Assembly (NCBI RefSeq): GCF_900113765.1
Contig: NZ_FOQO01000003.1
Location: 434,001-498,000, forward strand
Length of the DNA stretch: 64,000 nt
Reading direction: 5' to 3'
From: Parapedobacter indicus
GTDB lineage: Bacteria > Bacteroidota > Bacteroidia > Sphingobacteriales > Sphingobacteriaceae
Of this stretch, positions 8,420 to 17,022 are shown piece by piece. Within the stretch, counting starts at the first letter, position 1; every line of letters begins with the position of its first letter. Position numbers and translations under genes: made by a program. The notes under the pieces were generated by a model. The model was not told where the DNA came from and searched no databases. It worked only from the letters and a program-made list of their open reading frames with translations.

Positions 8420-10834
8420 ATGATCAAGAATTATTTCAAAATTGCCTGGCGAAACCTGAAAAGGAATAAGCTATTCTCATTAATCAATATTTCGGGTTTG
8501 TCGCTCGGTATTGCGACATGCTTTATCATTATGCTGTTTGTGCAAGATGAATTGAGCTACGATACGTTCCATGAGAACGCGGCAACTATTGCAAGGGTGG
8601 TTTTCCGCGCCGATATCAACGGCGGCAAAATAAATGAAAGCGTTACCATGGCCCCCGTGGCGCAAACCATGAAAAGCGATTTTCCTGAAGTACAGGATGC
8701 GACGAGGCTCCTCGATTACGGCAATCCAAAATTATTGTATAAAGAAACCGTATTTAAAGGCGACCGGTTCGCATTTGCCGACCCCAATATCTTCAACATT
8801 TTTACATTGCCAATGGTTGAGGGCGATCCCGAAACCGCTTTGCTTAAACCACACACGGTTGTCATTACGCAAACAACCGCTGAGAAGTATTTTGGAGCAG
8901 ATAACGCCATTGGAAAGACTATCGTATTAACCAATGACAACAACCAACCGTATGTGGTAACAGGTGTCATTCAAGATATTCCAACCCATTCACATTTCCA
9001 TTTTGATTTATTTGGCTCGATGAAAGGTTATACAGACGCCACGTCGGATTCGTGGATGTATGGCGGTTTCCATACGTACCTTTTACTAAAGCCGGGCAGT
9101 AATCTGCGGCAGCTAGAAGCAAGGTTTCCACAAATGGTTAAAACCTATATGGGTCCACAAATACAGCAGCAGATGGGCTTAAGCCTGGAGCAATTCACCA
9201 CGCAAGGCAACCGGCTTGGATTTGCCCTGCAATCCTTGACCGACATTCACCTTAACTCCTACACAACTACGGAGTTTGAGCCGGGCGGCAACAAAGCGTT
9301 TGTGTACATATTTTCAGGAGTCGCGTTGTTTATGGTCGTTGTTGCTTGCATTAACTTCGTTAACCTTTCAACGGCGGGCGCATCTAAAAGAGCAAAGGAA
9401 GTGGGAATACGGAAAGTGGTCGGCTCCGACAGATTTCAACTCATCAAACAATTTTTATCGGAGTCTACCCTCCTATCATGCTTCTCTCTACTTATTGCAT
9501 TTGGGGTGATACAATTGGTGTTGCCCGCTTTCAATCATATTTCCGGCAAGAATTTAACTTTCGATATGAACCCTATTCTTGCGTTTATCGGCTTAGGGAT
9601 GTTGGCGGGCGTCATCGCCGGTATTTATCCTGCCTTTTACCTATCTTCTTTTAAGCCCGTCGCCGTTTTAAAAGGAAAACCCGCGGCCCGTGTCAAAAAT
9701 ATCAGTTTAAGAAGCGGGCTGGTCGTATTCCAGTTCTTTATTTCGGTGACGCTCATCATTGGAACAATCGTCGTGTATCAGCAAATGAGGTATATGCAAA
9801 ATAAAGACCTCGGTTTCGACAAAGAGCAGCTCATCACAATCCCAAATTCTTATGCGTTGGGCAAGAATGAACAGGTTTTTAAACAGCAGCTATTGCAGGA
9901 TTCGCGGATTGCAAGCGCAACGGCGTCGTGGTATAAGCCCGCAGGACCGAGCTATTATAACAATGCGTTGGCTTATCCGCAAGGCAATGACAAACATATT
10001 GTAAACGGAGTGGATTATCATGTGGATGAAGATTACATACCTACAATGGGTATGCACATCATCCGTGGAAGGAATTTCTCCAAAAATTTTGCAACTGATT
10101 CTTCGGGTATTATTCTAAATGAGACAGCGGCGACCGCATTGGGCTGGAATGCACAAACCGCTATCGGTAAAACGGTGATCAGGCAAAATAGCGTGAGAGG
10201 CGAGAATGTTCCTTTTCATGTAATTGGTGTCGTGAAGAACTTCAATTTTAAATCGCTGCATGAAGCAATTAGCCCTTTGTTTATGACATTGTACCCCGAG
10301 GGTGGTTTGATCTTTAAAATAAATACAACAGATATTGCGGGCTTGCTGGAAACGATGGAAAAACAATGGAATAATTACGCTACGGAAGAGCCGTTTACAT
10401 ACGCGTTTATGGATGACCTCTTCCATAACACCTATGCCGCTGAACAGAAGACGTCTGTTATCCTAAATATTTTTACTGTATTGACTATTTTAGTGGCTTG
10501 TCTTGGGTTATTTGGCCTGGCAACCTATACAGCCGAACAACGCACCAAAGAAATCGGAATCAGAAAGGTGTTGGGAGCCAGCGTACCACAGGTAGCGCAA
10601 ATGCTGTCCAATGATTTTTTAAAATTGGTCTTGGTTGCGTCCATAGTTGCATTCCCGGTAGGTTGGTTAGCAATGAATCAATGGCTCGATAATTTCGCCT
10701 ACCGGATCACCATCCAATGGTGGGTGTTTGCCGCGGCGGGACTGGTGGCCGTAGTTATCACGCTGCTTACAGTAAGTTGGCAGGCAATAAAAGCGGCGGT
10801 GGCCAATCCGGTGGATTCACTAAGAGATGAATAA
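8420..10834 (+). CDS. ABC transporter permease, FtsX/MacB type (copy 5)
   Basis: 804 residues. TM1 lies about 18-40, the first FtsX block starts near 293 (KEVGIRKVVGSD), TM5 is about 433-455, the second FtsX block starts near 680 (KEIGIRKVLGAS), and the C-terminus is NPVDSLRDE. The order of domains matches copies 2-4. By eye the coding sequence is more A/T-rich than the other copies, so it may be a later arrival or a copy with a separate history. It lies 115 bp downstream of copy 4, in a spacer with no recognisable regulatory site. Confidence 0.92.
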   Translation: MIKNYFKIAWRNLKRNKLFSLINISGLSLGIATCFIIMLFVQDELSYDTFHENAATIARVVFRADINGGKINESVTMAPVAQTMKSDFPEVQDATRLLDYGNPKLLYKETVFKGDRFAFADPNIFNIFTLPMVEGDPETALLKPHTVVITQTTAEKYFGADNAIGKTIVLTNDNNQPYVVTGVIQDIPTHSHFHFDLFGSMKGYTDATSDSWMYGGFHTYLLLKPGSNLRQLEARFPQMVKTYMGPQIQQQMGLSLEQFTTQGNRLGFALQSLTDIHLNSYTTTEFEPGGNKAFVYIFSGVALFMVVVACINFVNLSTAGASKRAKEVGIRKVVGSDRFQLIKQFLSESTLLSCFSLLIAFGVIQLVLPAFNHISGKNLTFDMNPILAFIGLGMLAGVIAGIYPAFYLSSFKPVAVLKGKPAARVKNISLRSGLVVFQFFISVTLIIGTIVVYQQMRYMQNKDLGFDKEQLITIPNSYALGKNEQVFKQQLLQDSRIASATASWYKPAGPSYYNNALAYPQGNDKHIVNGVDYHVDEDYIPTMGMHIIRGRNFSKNFATDSSGIILNETAATALGWNAQTAIGKTVIRQNSVRGENVPFHVIGVVKNFNFKSLHEAISPLFMTLYPEGGLIFKINTTDIAGLLETMEKQWNNYATEEPFTYAFMDDLFHNTYAAEQKTSVILNIFTVLTILVACLGLFGLATYTAEQRTKEIGIRKVLGASVPQVAQMLSNDFLKLVLVASIVAFPVGWLAMNQWLDNFAYRITIQWWVFAAAGLVAVVITLLTVSWQAIKAAVANPVDSLRDE

Positions 10835-10840
10835 ATTGTT

Positions 10841-11011
10841 ATGACAAGAAATCACCTGGTCCTTGCTATTCCATTGGGCTGGTGGGCAGCGAGTACATGG
10901 CCTCATGGATTCGCACGAGTGATGGCAAATCCCTATGCGTATCTGAAACGAGTTACTATTGGAGACTACCTATTTTTAGGTATTATTCAAATAAAGTTTC
11001 AAATAACATAA
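10841..11011 (+). pseudogene. Decayed C-terminal remnant of a sixth FtsX permease
   Basis: A 56-codon frame starts 6 bp after the stop of permease copy 5. Its segment AIPLGWWAASTWPHGFA (about codons 9-25) keeps the spacing of the last extracellular loop of copy 5, AFPVGWLAMNQWLDNFA: A, P, G, W, A, W, F and A coincide without gaps. The downstream coupling and C-terminal parts are missing. I read it as the scar of a partly deleted permease. A chance frame or a short unrelated peptide cannot be excluded. Confidence 0.4.
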
Positions 11012-11052
11012 ATGAAGCGCTAAATTGGCCCTGTAAACAAACCATTAAAACA

Positions 11053-11664
11053 ATGAAAGCTATAAAAACACTCTTAGCAGGTTTTATGTTATTCGCTGTG
11101 GTCACAGCGGTACAGGCGCAAAAAATGAAAGTCCTCTCCGGCGACTTCGGATTTCTGGAAGGACAGGAACAGGTTAACGTGACCATGGATTTCAGCAAAG
11201 TAACGTTTTACAATGAAAACCTGTCCGAGCAGGAGTATATCGACCGCCGCGTGAAGGAGATCGACGAAAAAGAGCCCGGCGAATCCGCCAATTGGGTGCA
11301 AGATTGGAAGTCTTTCCGTAACGAACGCTTCCTCGATAAATTTACTACCATCGCCAGTGAAAATTCAAAAAAAGCTCAATTGGAGTTCTCCAGCGATGTA
11401 GATGCGCCGTTCACGTTGATCGTTAAACCGACATGGATCTATCCCGGTTGGTTCGGTGGCGTAATGAAACAACCTGCAAAAGTGAGTATCCAACTCGATT
11501 TTGTAGAAACAGCAAATCCTAGCAACGTCGTCTTGTCTATCCAATCGGAAAAAGCACTGGGTGATATAGCATTCGTTGGTGTACCAAACACGAACGATCG
11601 CATTGCTGAAGGATTCGCAAAAACGGGCAAGTCACTGGCGCAACTGATTGACAAGAAGCGGTGA
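11053..11664 (+). CDS. Exported protein of unknown function
   Basis: 203 residues from the ATG at 11053. An in-frame start at 10882 exists, but it would add a hydrophilic stretch that overlaps the permease remnant and would bury the signal peptide, so I reject it. Residues 1-22 form a Sec signal peptide ending around VQAQ. The mature part is a soluble domain with an aromatic, glycine-rich patch (PTWIYPGWFGG) and a conserved-looking YIDRRVKEIDEKEPG region. I do not recognise a named family; it resembles small periplasmic proteins of unknown role in Bacteroidetes. There are no catalytic motifs. Confidence 0.75.
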   Translation: MKAIKTLLAGFMLFAVVTAVQAQKMKVLSGDFGFLEGQEQVNVTMDFSKVTFYNENLSEQEYIDRRVKEIDEKEPGESANWVQDWKSFRNERFLDKFTTIASENSKKAQLEFSSDVDAPFTLIVKPTWIYPGWFGGVMKQPAKVSIQLDFVETANPSNVVLSIQSEKALGDIAFVGVPNTNDRIAEGFAKTGKSLAQLIDKKR

Positions 11665-11675
11665 TGACAACAGCA

Positions 11676-11869
11676 CTCCTTTACTGCAATTTTTAAAGCC
11701 GATACGGCCTGCTGTATCGCAGTTTGTATGGCAGGCACATCGACAATCGGATTCAGCCAGTCTGAAATCATGGATCAATCCGTTATACAGGGTCAGGGTG
11801 ACAGGCACGCCAAACCTTGTTGAGTTTGCGAGCATACGCCTCATCCTCATTCCGCAATACATCGTTTTC
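11676..11869 (-). pseudogene. Frameshifted remnant of an alpha/beta-hydrolase (HSL-type esterase) C-terminus
   Basis: On the minus strand three reading frames have to be joined to give one recognisable C-terminus. DEAYARKLN (about 11840-11860) continues in another frame as FGVPVTLTLYNGLIHDF (about 11765-11820). That continues in the third frame as LNPIVDVPAIQTAIQQAV and ends around 11676. The G-V-P-V...Y-x-G-x-I-H-D/G-F pattern is typical of the region holding the catalytic His of hormone-sensitive-lipase-family esterases. Two frameshifts and the absent N-terminal two-thirds show that it is dead. Confidence 0.6.
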
Positions 11870-11997
11870 TGAAGTTTGCGCCCATGCCGGTGGCAGTCTC
11901 TTCCATGGTGTCGAGACCGTTTAACCTTCCCTATAGGGTATTTGTCGGCTTCTCGTGCACATTATCGAAAATCAAAAAACGCAATCACTATCCCTGT

Positions 11998-12005
11998 TAG
12001 TTTTG
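11998..12005 (+). promoter_or_regulatory. Candidate Bacteroidetes -7 box (TAGTTTTG)
   Basis: An exact TAnnTTTG match ends 19 bp before the ATG at 12025. The predicted start of transcription then lies about 13 bp before the start codon, the same geometry as at metK. No good TTTG -33 box is found at the usual spacing, so support is partial. Confidence 0.4.
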
Positions 12006-12024
12006 CTGAAAACTAGATATAAAG

Positions 12025-12216
12025 ATGAACAAAAAGACAATTGACGGCCCCAGCAACTACATGGAAATGTTTGGCCTCCTTGCAGAATCGAACGCGTCAC
12101 TCCGCCACATCGTGGATCTGCCCGCCGAAGTCAGGCAACCTACGCCTACAATCGAGCTGGAAATAGAAGGTCTCGACTATTTTGCCCATCTCTTTTCACT
12201 GTTAGCCTGCGACTAA
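12025..12216 (+). CDS. Small protein of unknown function (63 residues)
   Basis: The frame begins 19 bp after an exact -7 box and its TAA abuts the ATG of the next gene (gactaaatgg), an arrangement typical of translational coupling. The peptide is acidic, with a hydrophobic C-terminal third (LDYFAHLFSLLACD), and has no signal peptide. It could be a small leader or partner of the following exported protein. I do not recognise it, and a chance frame remains possible. Confidence 0.4.
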   Translation: MNKKTIDGPSNYMEMFGLLAESNASLRHIVDLPAEVRQPTPTIELEIEGLDYFAHLFSLLACD

Positions 12217-13641
12217 ATGGAATCGAGCAGCTTTTTTATACGCAGCGCTTTGTGTACGTTAGTGTTGCTGTACTGCATTGAGCGGGCAAAAGGACAAGAC
12301 AGCTTGGGAAACTATCCGTTACGGATTGACCTTCCGCTATTGGACATGCCCTTCCAACAAGACGCCACTCGTTCCGGTGAGTTATTTGATAGCTATTCCA
12401 TGCAACAGGCCCTTGCGGTAACACAAAATCTGCACCGTGTCAACTACCATTTCAACAACAAGCTCTGGCACGGTTTTATCCATCCGGATACGAAGCGAAA
12501 GCGCATTTACAACCGCATTGCAGCTAATGTGACTTCGGGGTTGGTTGACTACGTATTTACTTACTATGGTGTGGTACTGTCACCGCAGTGGATGCACGAA
12601 GAATTCCATCGTGTCGGCCTAACCATCAGAAGCATATCGTCTTACAACGAAACCTATAACCGTTTCAATGGTGGATTCGCCAATGGCTCGGTGAGCCAAG
12701 TAAAAGATGAGGACCTCATTCGCCTGAAAAAGGAGGCGCCCGGGGAGCTAGTACGCAGCTTTGCCGCCGGTATTGAAAGCGAGTTTCTGCTATTACGAGG
12801 GTTGCAAAAGGACAATTTTTTCAGTGGCTCCAAGCATGCCAACATTGCCTTGAATATCCTACTCACCAAACATGCCATCGACTATGTGAATCAGTTTAAA
12901 AGAAGTGATTACAATGCCAGTATCGATAGCATGAATGCACATGGGTTGGCGGTAGCCGACCGTGACTTTGTCGGTTGGGACTTCACGCCTTGGGTGTATG
13001 ACCTGCACCGGCCGGATGAACCTTACGAGGCGCGGGGTGCCCATCCCAGCGGCGTTGGCCTAGACCGAGCCATTAAGACGACCGCACTGACCGATGAAGA
13101 ATACCGGTACCTGGAAAAGATGGGCAGAATGCAATACTTAAATTTCCTGTCGCCCTTTATGATCGGGATCAACCGCATTCCATTAAACGAATATACTGCA
13201 CTCAATGTGGCCATGAGACATTATCTTAATTCTTTTGGCTACGACCTTACGGCAGATTTTTTTATTGATCATCGGGAGAAGCAGTACCTCATCAGTCTCC
13301 ATGGGTACCGCAATAAACACCGGTTACTGCCGGGTATCGAAGTGGAGCGGAGTCCTTTCATGTTTCATATCAACGGGCAGCAACGCTTGCTGTTGCAGCC
13401 TTCGGCGATGTTGTGGTTTCAACCCAAGGATTTCCATGACCGCAAAGCACATCCCGGCGGATTGCTTCGTATACAGGGTTTCTATCTACTGAATAAAATC
13501 TGGCGCATCGTTGCCGTGGCGGAAGGAAAAACCGACGGATGGGTAGCCGGCAACCCCTACCTCGATGCAAAAGCCGGTTTCCGTTTCGGGATATCGGCGT
13601 TCTTCAATACAGGCAACGGAAATGCAGCAACCTTAATGTGA
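12217..13641 (+). CDS. Exported protein with HExxH motif, unknown family
   Basis: 474 residues. Residues 1-26 look like a Sec signal peptide (hydrophobic core ALCTLVLLYC). A zinc-metalloprotease-type motif HEEFH occupies residues 127-131 in the context SPQWMHEEFHRVG. The C-terminal third is rich in alternating hydrophobic and aromatic residues (for example WFQPKDF, GFYLLNKIWRIVAVAEG and a final aromatic stretch), which could be beta-strands of a barrel or a membrane-associated domain. It may be a surface or periplasmic peptidase, but HExxH alone is weak evidence and I cannot assign a third zinc ligand. It is coupled to the 63-residue frame upstream. The stop is followed directly by a second in-frame TAA. 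Confidence 0.8.
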   Translation: MESSSFFIRSALCTLVLLYCIERAKGQDSLGNYPLRIDLPLLDMPFQQDATRSGELFDSYSMQQALAVTQNLHRVNYHFNNKLWHGFIHPDTKRKRIYNRIAANVTSGLVDYVFTYYGVVLSPQWMHEEFHRVGLTIRSISSYNETYNRFNGGFANGSVSQVKDEDLIRLKKEAPGELVRSFAAGIESEFLLLRGLQKDNFFSGSKHANIALNILLTKHAIDYVNQFKRSDYNASIDSMNAHGLAVADRDFVGWDFTPWVYDLHRPDEPYEARGAHPSGVGLDRAIKTTALTDEEYRYLEKMGRMQYLNFLSPFMIGINRIPLNEYTALNVAMRHYLNSFGYDLTADFFIDHREKQYLISLHGYRNKHRLLPGIEVERSPFMFHINGQQRLLLQPSAMLWFQPKDFHDRKAHPGGLLRIQGFYLLNKIWRIVAVAEGKTDGWVAGNPYLDAKAGFRFGISAFFNTGNGNAATLM

Positions 13642-13795
13642 TAACCATTACGATCTGTCTATGGGTATTGAATCGTTATTCGCCAGCGATATTGTGCTTG
13701 TGCCAAAGATAAATGTCGACATCGACTTCCCTTTTCCCTTAGTTAAAGGGGCAACCGCTGGGGGTGGTATAGACGTCGGTTGGTACACGAATTTT

Positions 13796-14626
13796 TCAGG
13801 AGGTGGATGGCGAGCCTTCAATGGCTGTAGGTTTTTTTTGTGCGATTATGAACATATAGTCTCCTGCACCCGATTGATATTTTTCACAGATGCGTGTTAT
13901 GTCGCCAGTCACAATGTCCTTTTCCAATTGCCTCAATCCCGTAGTCAACTCAGTAGGTGAAATCAGGGACGAAAAAGATGATATCCCCCGTCTGAATGCC
14001 GGTTCCAGATACAATGTTGGCCGAGGCTTTCCAGCATACAAAAAGAAGTCCGTTAAATCGTTGCGAACATCGTATTTTTCGGTTTCGATTAACCGAAAGC
14101 CGAAGTACTTCAGATCGCTAATGAGATCTTCAATAGTCGGCATTTGACACATAGAAGCAGCCATCATTCGGGGGAAATAGTGATTTAACCAGTAATGTTG
14201 CATTTGATCGGGGCACGAAGTAAAAATCACGAACCGCCCACCGGGTTTCAGAACCCGGTTAATTTCGCCGAATGCTTTTTGCCTGTCGGACCAATGGTGA
14301 ATGGTCAACATAGCAATCGTGTTTTCAAATTCACCGTCTAAAGCGGGGACGGCTTCCGCGGCACCAAGTCTCCAGTCGATGGAGTTATTGCGATATCTAG
14401 CAACATCCAACATATGCTCTGAAGGGTCAATACCTACGAAATTTACACCTTGATTTTGCAACGCTATGGCATAATTCCCTGTTCCACAGCCGATGTCCAA
14501 ATTCTTACCTGCATGCGGAGGTCGAAGCAAGGAATAGAAGCGCCCGGTTAAGTAGGCATCTGCCGATCGCGTTCTGTTGTAGCCGGTGCCTATCTCATTG
14601 TATTTCGAAGTCAAGTTTTGACACAT
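13796..14626 (-). CDS. Class I SAM-dependent methyltransferase
   Basis: 276 residues. SAM-binding motif I is clear: NLDIGCGTGNYAIAL at about residues 42-56. It is followed by the acidic residue of motif II (VGIDPSEHML), AAEAVPALDGEF (motif III region), and MLTIHHWSDRQKAFGEINRVLKPGG, the post-motif typical of the UbiE/Methyltransf_11 group. The N-terminus (YNRTRSADAYLTGRFYSLL) resembles the cap region of small-molecule methyltransferases. It is a cytoplasmic enzyme of unknown substrate. It stands alone on the minus strand, with neighbours too distant (38 bp to the lipoprotein operon's end) to tell the pathway. Confidence 0.88.
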   Translation of the reverse strand: MCQNLTSKYNEIGTGYNRTRSADAYLTGRFYSLLRPPHAGKNLDIGCGTGNYAIALQNQGVNFVGIDPSEHMLDVARYRNNSIDWRLGAAEAVPALDGEFENTIAMLTIHHWSDRQKAFGEINRVLKPGGRFVIFTSCPDQMQHYWLNHYFPRMMAASMCQMPTIEDLISDLKYFGFRLIETEKYDVRNDLTDFFLYAGKPRPTLYLEPAFRRGISSFSSLISPTELTTGLRQLEKDIVTGDITRICEKYQSGAGDYMFIIAQKKPTAIEGSPSTS

Positions 14627-14664
14627 TTTTTTGAATGCAAATTAACCACAACATGATTCTTATT

Positions 14665-15462
14665 CTATTTATATGGCTGTAACGCCTCCACCAACTCCCG
14701 GTAATCTTTCCTTGTCAACCCTGGTCCATCGGTAATTTCCCACAAGGCATTTTGGATTATACCATAAATCACCTGCCAATCCGGTGTCTCATAGTCGGGC
14801 TCCAATGCATCCCATGGATTGTAATGCTGCGTGAGCCGCAACTTGGGGTAATTTTCTACCAATTCCAGCAACTTGCGGACATTCGGATCATTGGTGACCA
14901 CACTGGGCTCGTACATATTTTTGCCGATGGGATAATCCTGCGTGTCCCATTGTTGATTTTCTTCCCAAGGGAATGCCATGGAGTGGTTGAGACAACCCAA
15001 GCCAAGGTATACAGTGGTCGTGTCTGCGGGCGTATTGACGTCAGCATATGTAGGCGGCACCTGGATACGTACCGTGGACGTCAGGATGCCATTTTGCGTA
15101 CGCCCTTCGTGTTTGAACAGGCAGATCAAGCCGCCCGGTACCTCCACCGTGACCGTCACATCTAAGTTATTGATAAAATTCACATCGGCATAAAATGTGT
15201 TCATGCTGCCATGTAACAGTCCGAGATCGGGGTTGAATGGCTTGTCTGGCCGAGCCACTACTTCGATCCCTTCGGGCAACTGCCAGGACACACCGGCAGG
15301 AACGCCATCGGTATTCCCAAAGCCGGGCTGATCCTTCGATGAAGGAATGACAATATCCCAATCGTTCCCCTCTTCCAGCGGATCGGGTACGTCCGTACCC
15401 TCTTCTTTACCGCAGCCAGCTAATAACCAAAGCGCTATTGCGCCATACATCCACTTGCTCAT
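14665..15462 (-). CDS. Lipoprotein of unknown function
   Basis: 265 residues. A short signal ends in the lipobox LLAGC (Cys17), so it should be lipid-anchored; the acidic residues after the Cys (KEEGTDVPDPLEEG) are compatible with surface export in Bacteroidetes. The mature part contains a predicted beta-rich domain and a conserved-looking segment GLGCLNHSMAFPWEENQQW with two or three aromatic residues. The C-terminal 40 residues are helical (ALWEITDGPGLTRKDYRELV). It starts 5 bp after the stop of the OmpA-like gene, so the two are cotranscribed and probably act together at the outer membrane. Confidence 0.8.
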   Translation of the reverse strand: MSKWMYGAIALWLLAGCGKEEGTDVPDPLEEGNDWDIVIPSSKDQPGFGNTDGVPAGVSWQLPEGIEVVARPDKPFNPDLGLLHGSMNTFYADVNFINNLDVTVTVEVPGGLICLFKHEGRTQNGILTSTVRIQVPPTYADVNTPADTTTVYLGLGCLNHSMAFPWEENQQWDTQDYPIGKNMYEPSVVTNDPNVRKLLELVENYPKLRLTQHYNPWDALEPDYETPDWQVIYGIIQNALWEITDGPGLTRKDYRELVEALQPYK

Positions 15463-15467
15463 CGCTC

Positions 15468-16811
15468 TTATAATTTAATAAATTCTACCCTTCTGTTCTG
15501 CGTCCGACCCACTGCTGTCTGATTGTCGGCTACCGGCTCAGCTTCACCTTTGCCTCCAGTATCCAATCGGCTGCCTTCAATCTTGTATTCGGCTTGCAGC
15601 ATTTCGCTCACGGCAGCGGCCCTGCGTTCGCTGAGTTCGAGGTTGGCTTTATCGTCGCCGACGGCATCCGTATGGCCGACGATGCGCACACGGATGTCCG
15701 GATGCTGGGTGAGCACTTCCGCGATGGCTTTCAGCACGCCGGCCGATTCCGGCTTAACTGTCGCCGAACCGGTATTGAACAAAATGCCTGTCGTGCTGAA
15801 CGTTCCCTCTTCCACCAGCTTATGCCGGGTATCAGGCAGCCCCTTGGCGATCTTGATGTTACTGAAATACACACCGATTTGCTCATCGTCATATGGGCTG
15901 CTACTCAGTTGGAAAAATAGTTGATTAAACGCACCTCCCTTCGGGATTCCCTTCGGCACATCATATAGCTTTTCGCCGTCCACCCAGATACGCAATCGTT
16001 CCTTTTGCCCCTGGATGGCGACATGCGACACTTTCCCGTACCATTGCCGCACCAGTCGATTCTTGGTAGGCGGATTGTTGAAATAACGCGTATATTTCTC
16101 ATAGCTCTCGAGCACGATGTTTCCGGCATCGGACAGCGGAGAAACTTCCACATAAAACGACTTCTCACCTTTCGGATCGGACAAAAGCTTGTTGGAGGTC
16201 GTGGATTCACTACCGGAAGCCAGCAGCCCAAATTGAAACGACGGCGGCAGCCAGCCTTTGAAATCGTACTGCAGCACCATATCGAATTCGACCGTGAAAT
16301 CTGATCCAAAGGGCTGCTCATTATCTGTTAAGACGACCGTGCGCTGTGCCATGCGCAGCCATTGGCCGGGAATATCGCCAAGGCTGACAATTACCGAGCT
16401 GCCATTGCTATTCCATCCGGTGGGTAGCTCACCGATGGCTTCGCCGGCAAGGTCGTTGGTATATAATACGGAGTCGCCAGGAATGAAATCATACCTACTG
16501 AACGCTTGGATGGCAGCTCTTGGGTTGCTGCTCGTATCTCTTCCGGATCCAGCAAGTTCACCGTCTGTTGACGGCTTGCTGTTATCCGAGCTTGAGGTTT
16601 TCCCTCCTGCCGTTGCCGATTCGATGGCTTTATCGATACCATTGGACACCGCCTTATCGGTTTCGTTCAATACCCGTTGGGTGGCGGTCTGCTCCACACG
16701 TCCTTTGATTTTATTGAGAATGGACTGGCCCTGTGCCATTGGCGGCACGACGCTGAAAAGCATGACCACAACCGCAGCAATCGGCACTCTTTTTACTGAT
16801 AAATGCTTCAT
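15468..16811 (-). CDS. OmpA-family protein with an N-terminal jelly-roll-like domain
   Basis: 447 residues from the ATG at 16811. The longer frame to 16964 would put 51 hydrophilic residues ahead of the signal peptide, and a -7 box lies just upstream of 16811. Residues 1-28 are a Sec signal (PIAAVVVMLFSVVPPMAQGQ). A low-complexity Ser/Lys stretch follows (about 50-90), then a 200-residue beta-rich domain resembling a concanavalin/LamG-like fold (GSDFTVEFDMVLQYDF, RLRIWVDGEKLYDVP). The C-terminal 110 residues are a clear OmpA peptidoglycan-binding domain (FNTGSATVKPES, VRIVGHTDAVGD, LSERRAAAV, NRRVEF). The OmpA domain should bind peptidoglycan; the middle domain may bind sugar. It leads a two-gene operon with the lipoprotein. 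Confidence 0.88.
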   Translation of the reverse strand: MKHLSVKRVPIAAVVVMLFSVVPPMAQGQSILNKIKGRVEQTATQRVLNETDKAVSNGIDKAIESATAGGKTSSSDNSKPSTDGELAGSGRDTSSNPRAAIQAFSRYDFIPGDSVLYTNDLAGEAIGELPTGWNSNGSSVIVSLGDIPGQWLRMAQRTVVLTDNEQPFGSDFTVEFDMVLQYDFKGWLPPSFQFGLLASGSESTTSNKLLSDPKGEKSFYVEVSPLSDAGNIVLESYEKYTRYFNNPPTKNRLVRQWYGKVSHVAIQGQKERLRIWVDGEKLYDVPKGIPKGGAFNQLFFQLSSSPYDDEQIGVYFSNIKIAKGLPDTRHKLVEEGTFSTTGILFNTGSATVKPESAGVLKAIAEVLTQHPDIRVRIVGHTDAVGDDKANLELSERRAAAVSEMLQAEYKIEGSRLDTGGKGEAEPVADNQTAVGRTQNRRVEFIKL

Positions 16812-16831
16812 AACATCAAAATTAATCGGCA

Positions 16832-16839
16832 CAAAGCTA
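16832..16839 (-). promoter_or_regulatory. Candidate -7 box (TAGCTTTG) for the OmpA-like gene
   Basis: An exact TAnnTTTG match, identical to the metK box, places the transcription start about 14 nt before the ATG at 16811. No good -33 TTTG is seen at 17-20 bp. A second exact match, TAATTTTG at 16817-16824, lies too near the ATG to serve it. Confidence 0.45.
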
Positions 16840-17022
16840 GCCACTGCCGACAATGACTGCTTTCCATTTCGATAAACAGCTATATAGCGGCATGAACGCA
16901 TCATAGCTTCGACAAAAACTCCTGTTTCGCTTATCGCCTTTTCCAGTCGCTTCATCGACGCCATCGATCGTTTATCGAAAACGAAAAAAACAATTGCCGC
17001 TTACTACCGATACTTGCCAAAA

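Larger units (their letters stand above)
11665..12024. other. 360-bp gene-poor spacer
   Basis: The left half is filled by the frameshifted esterase remnant. The right half (11870-12024) holds a short palindrome CCCTATAGGG and, at its end, a promoter-like box. I see no intact gene. Confidence 0.6.

Noticed and set aside
13661..13960. 99-residue plus-strand frame behind the HExxH gene
   Set aside because: It runs over the 3' end of the methyltransferase gene on the other strand and shows no family pattern; its first 45 residues could be a decayed tail but I cannot support it.
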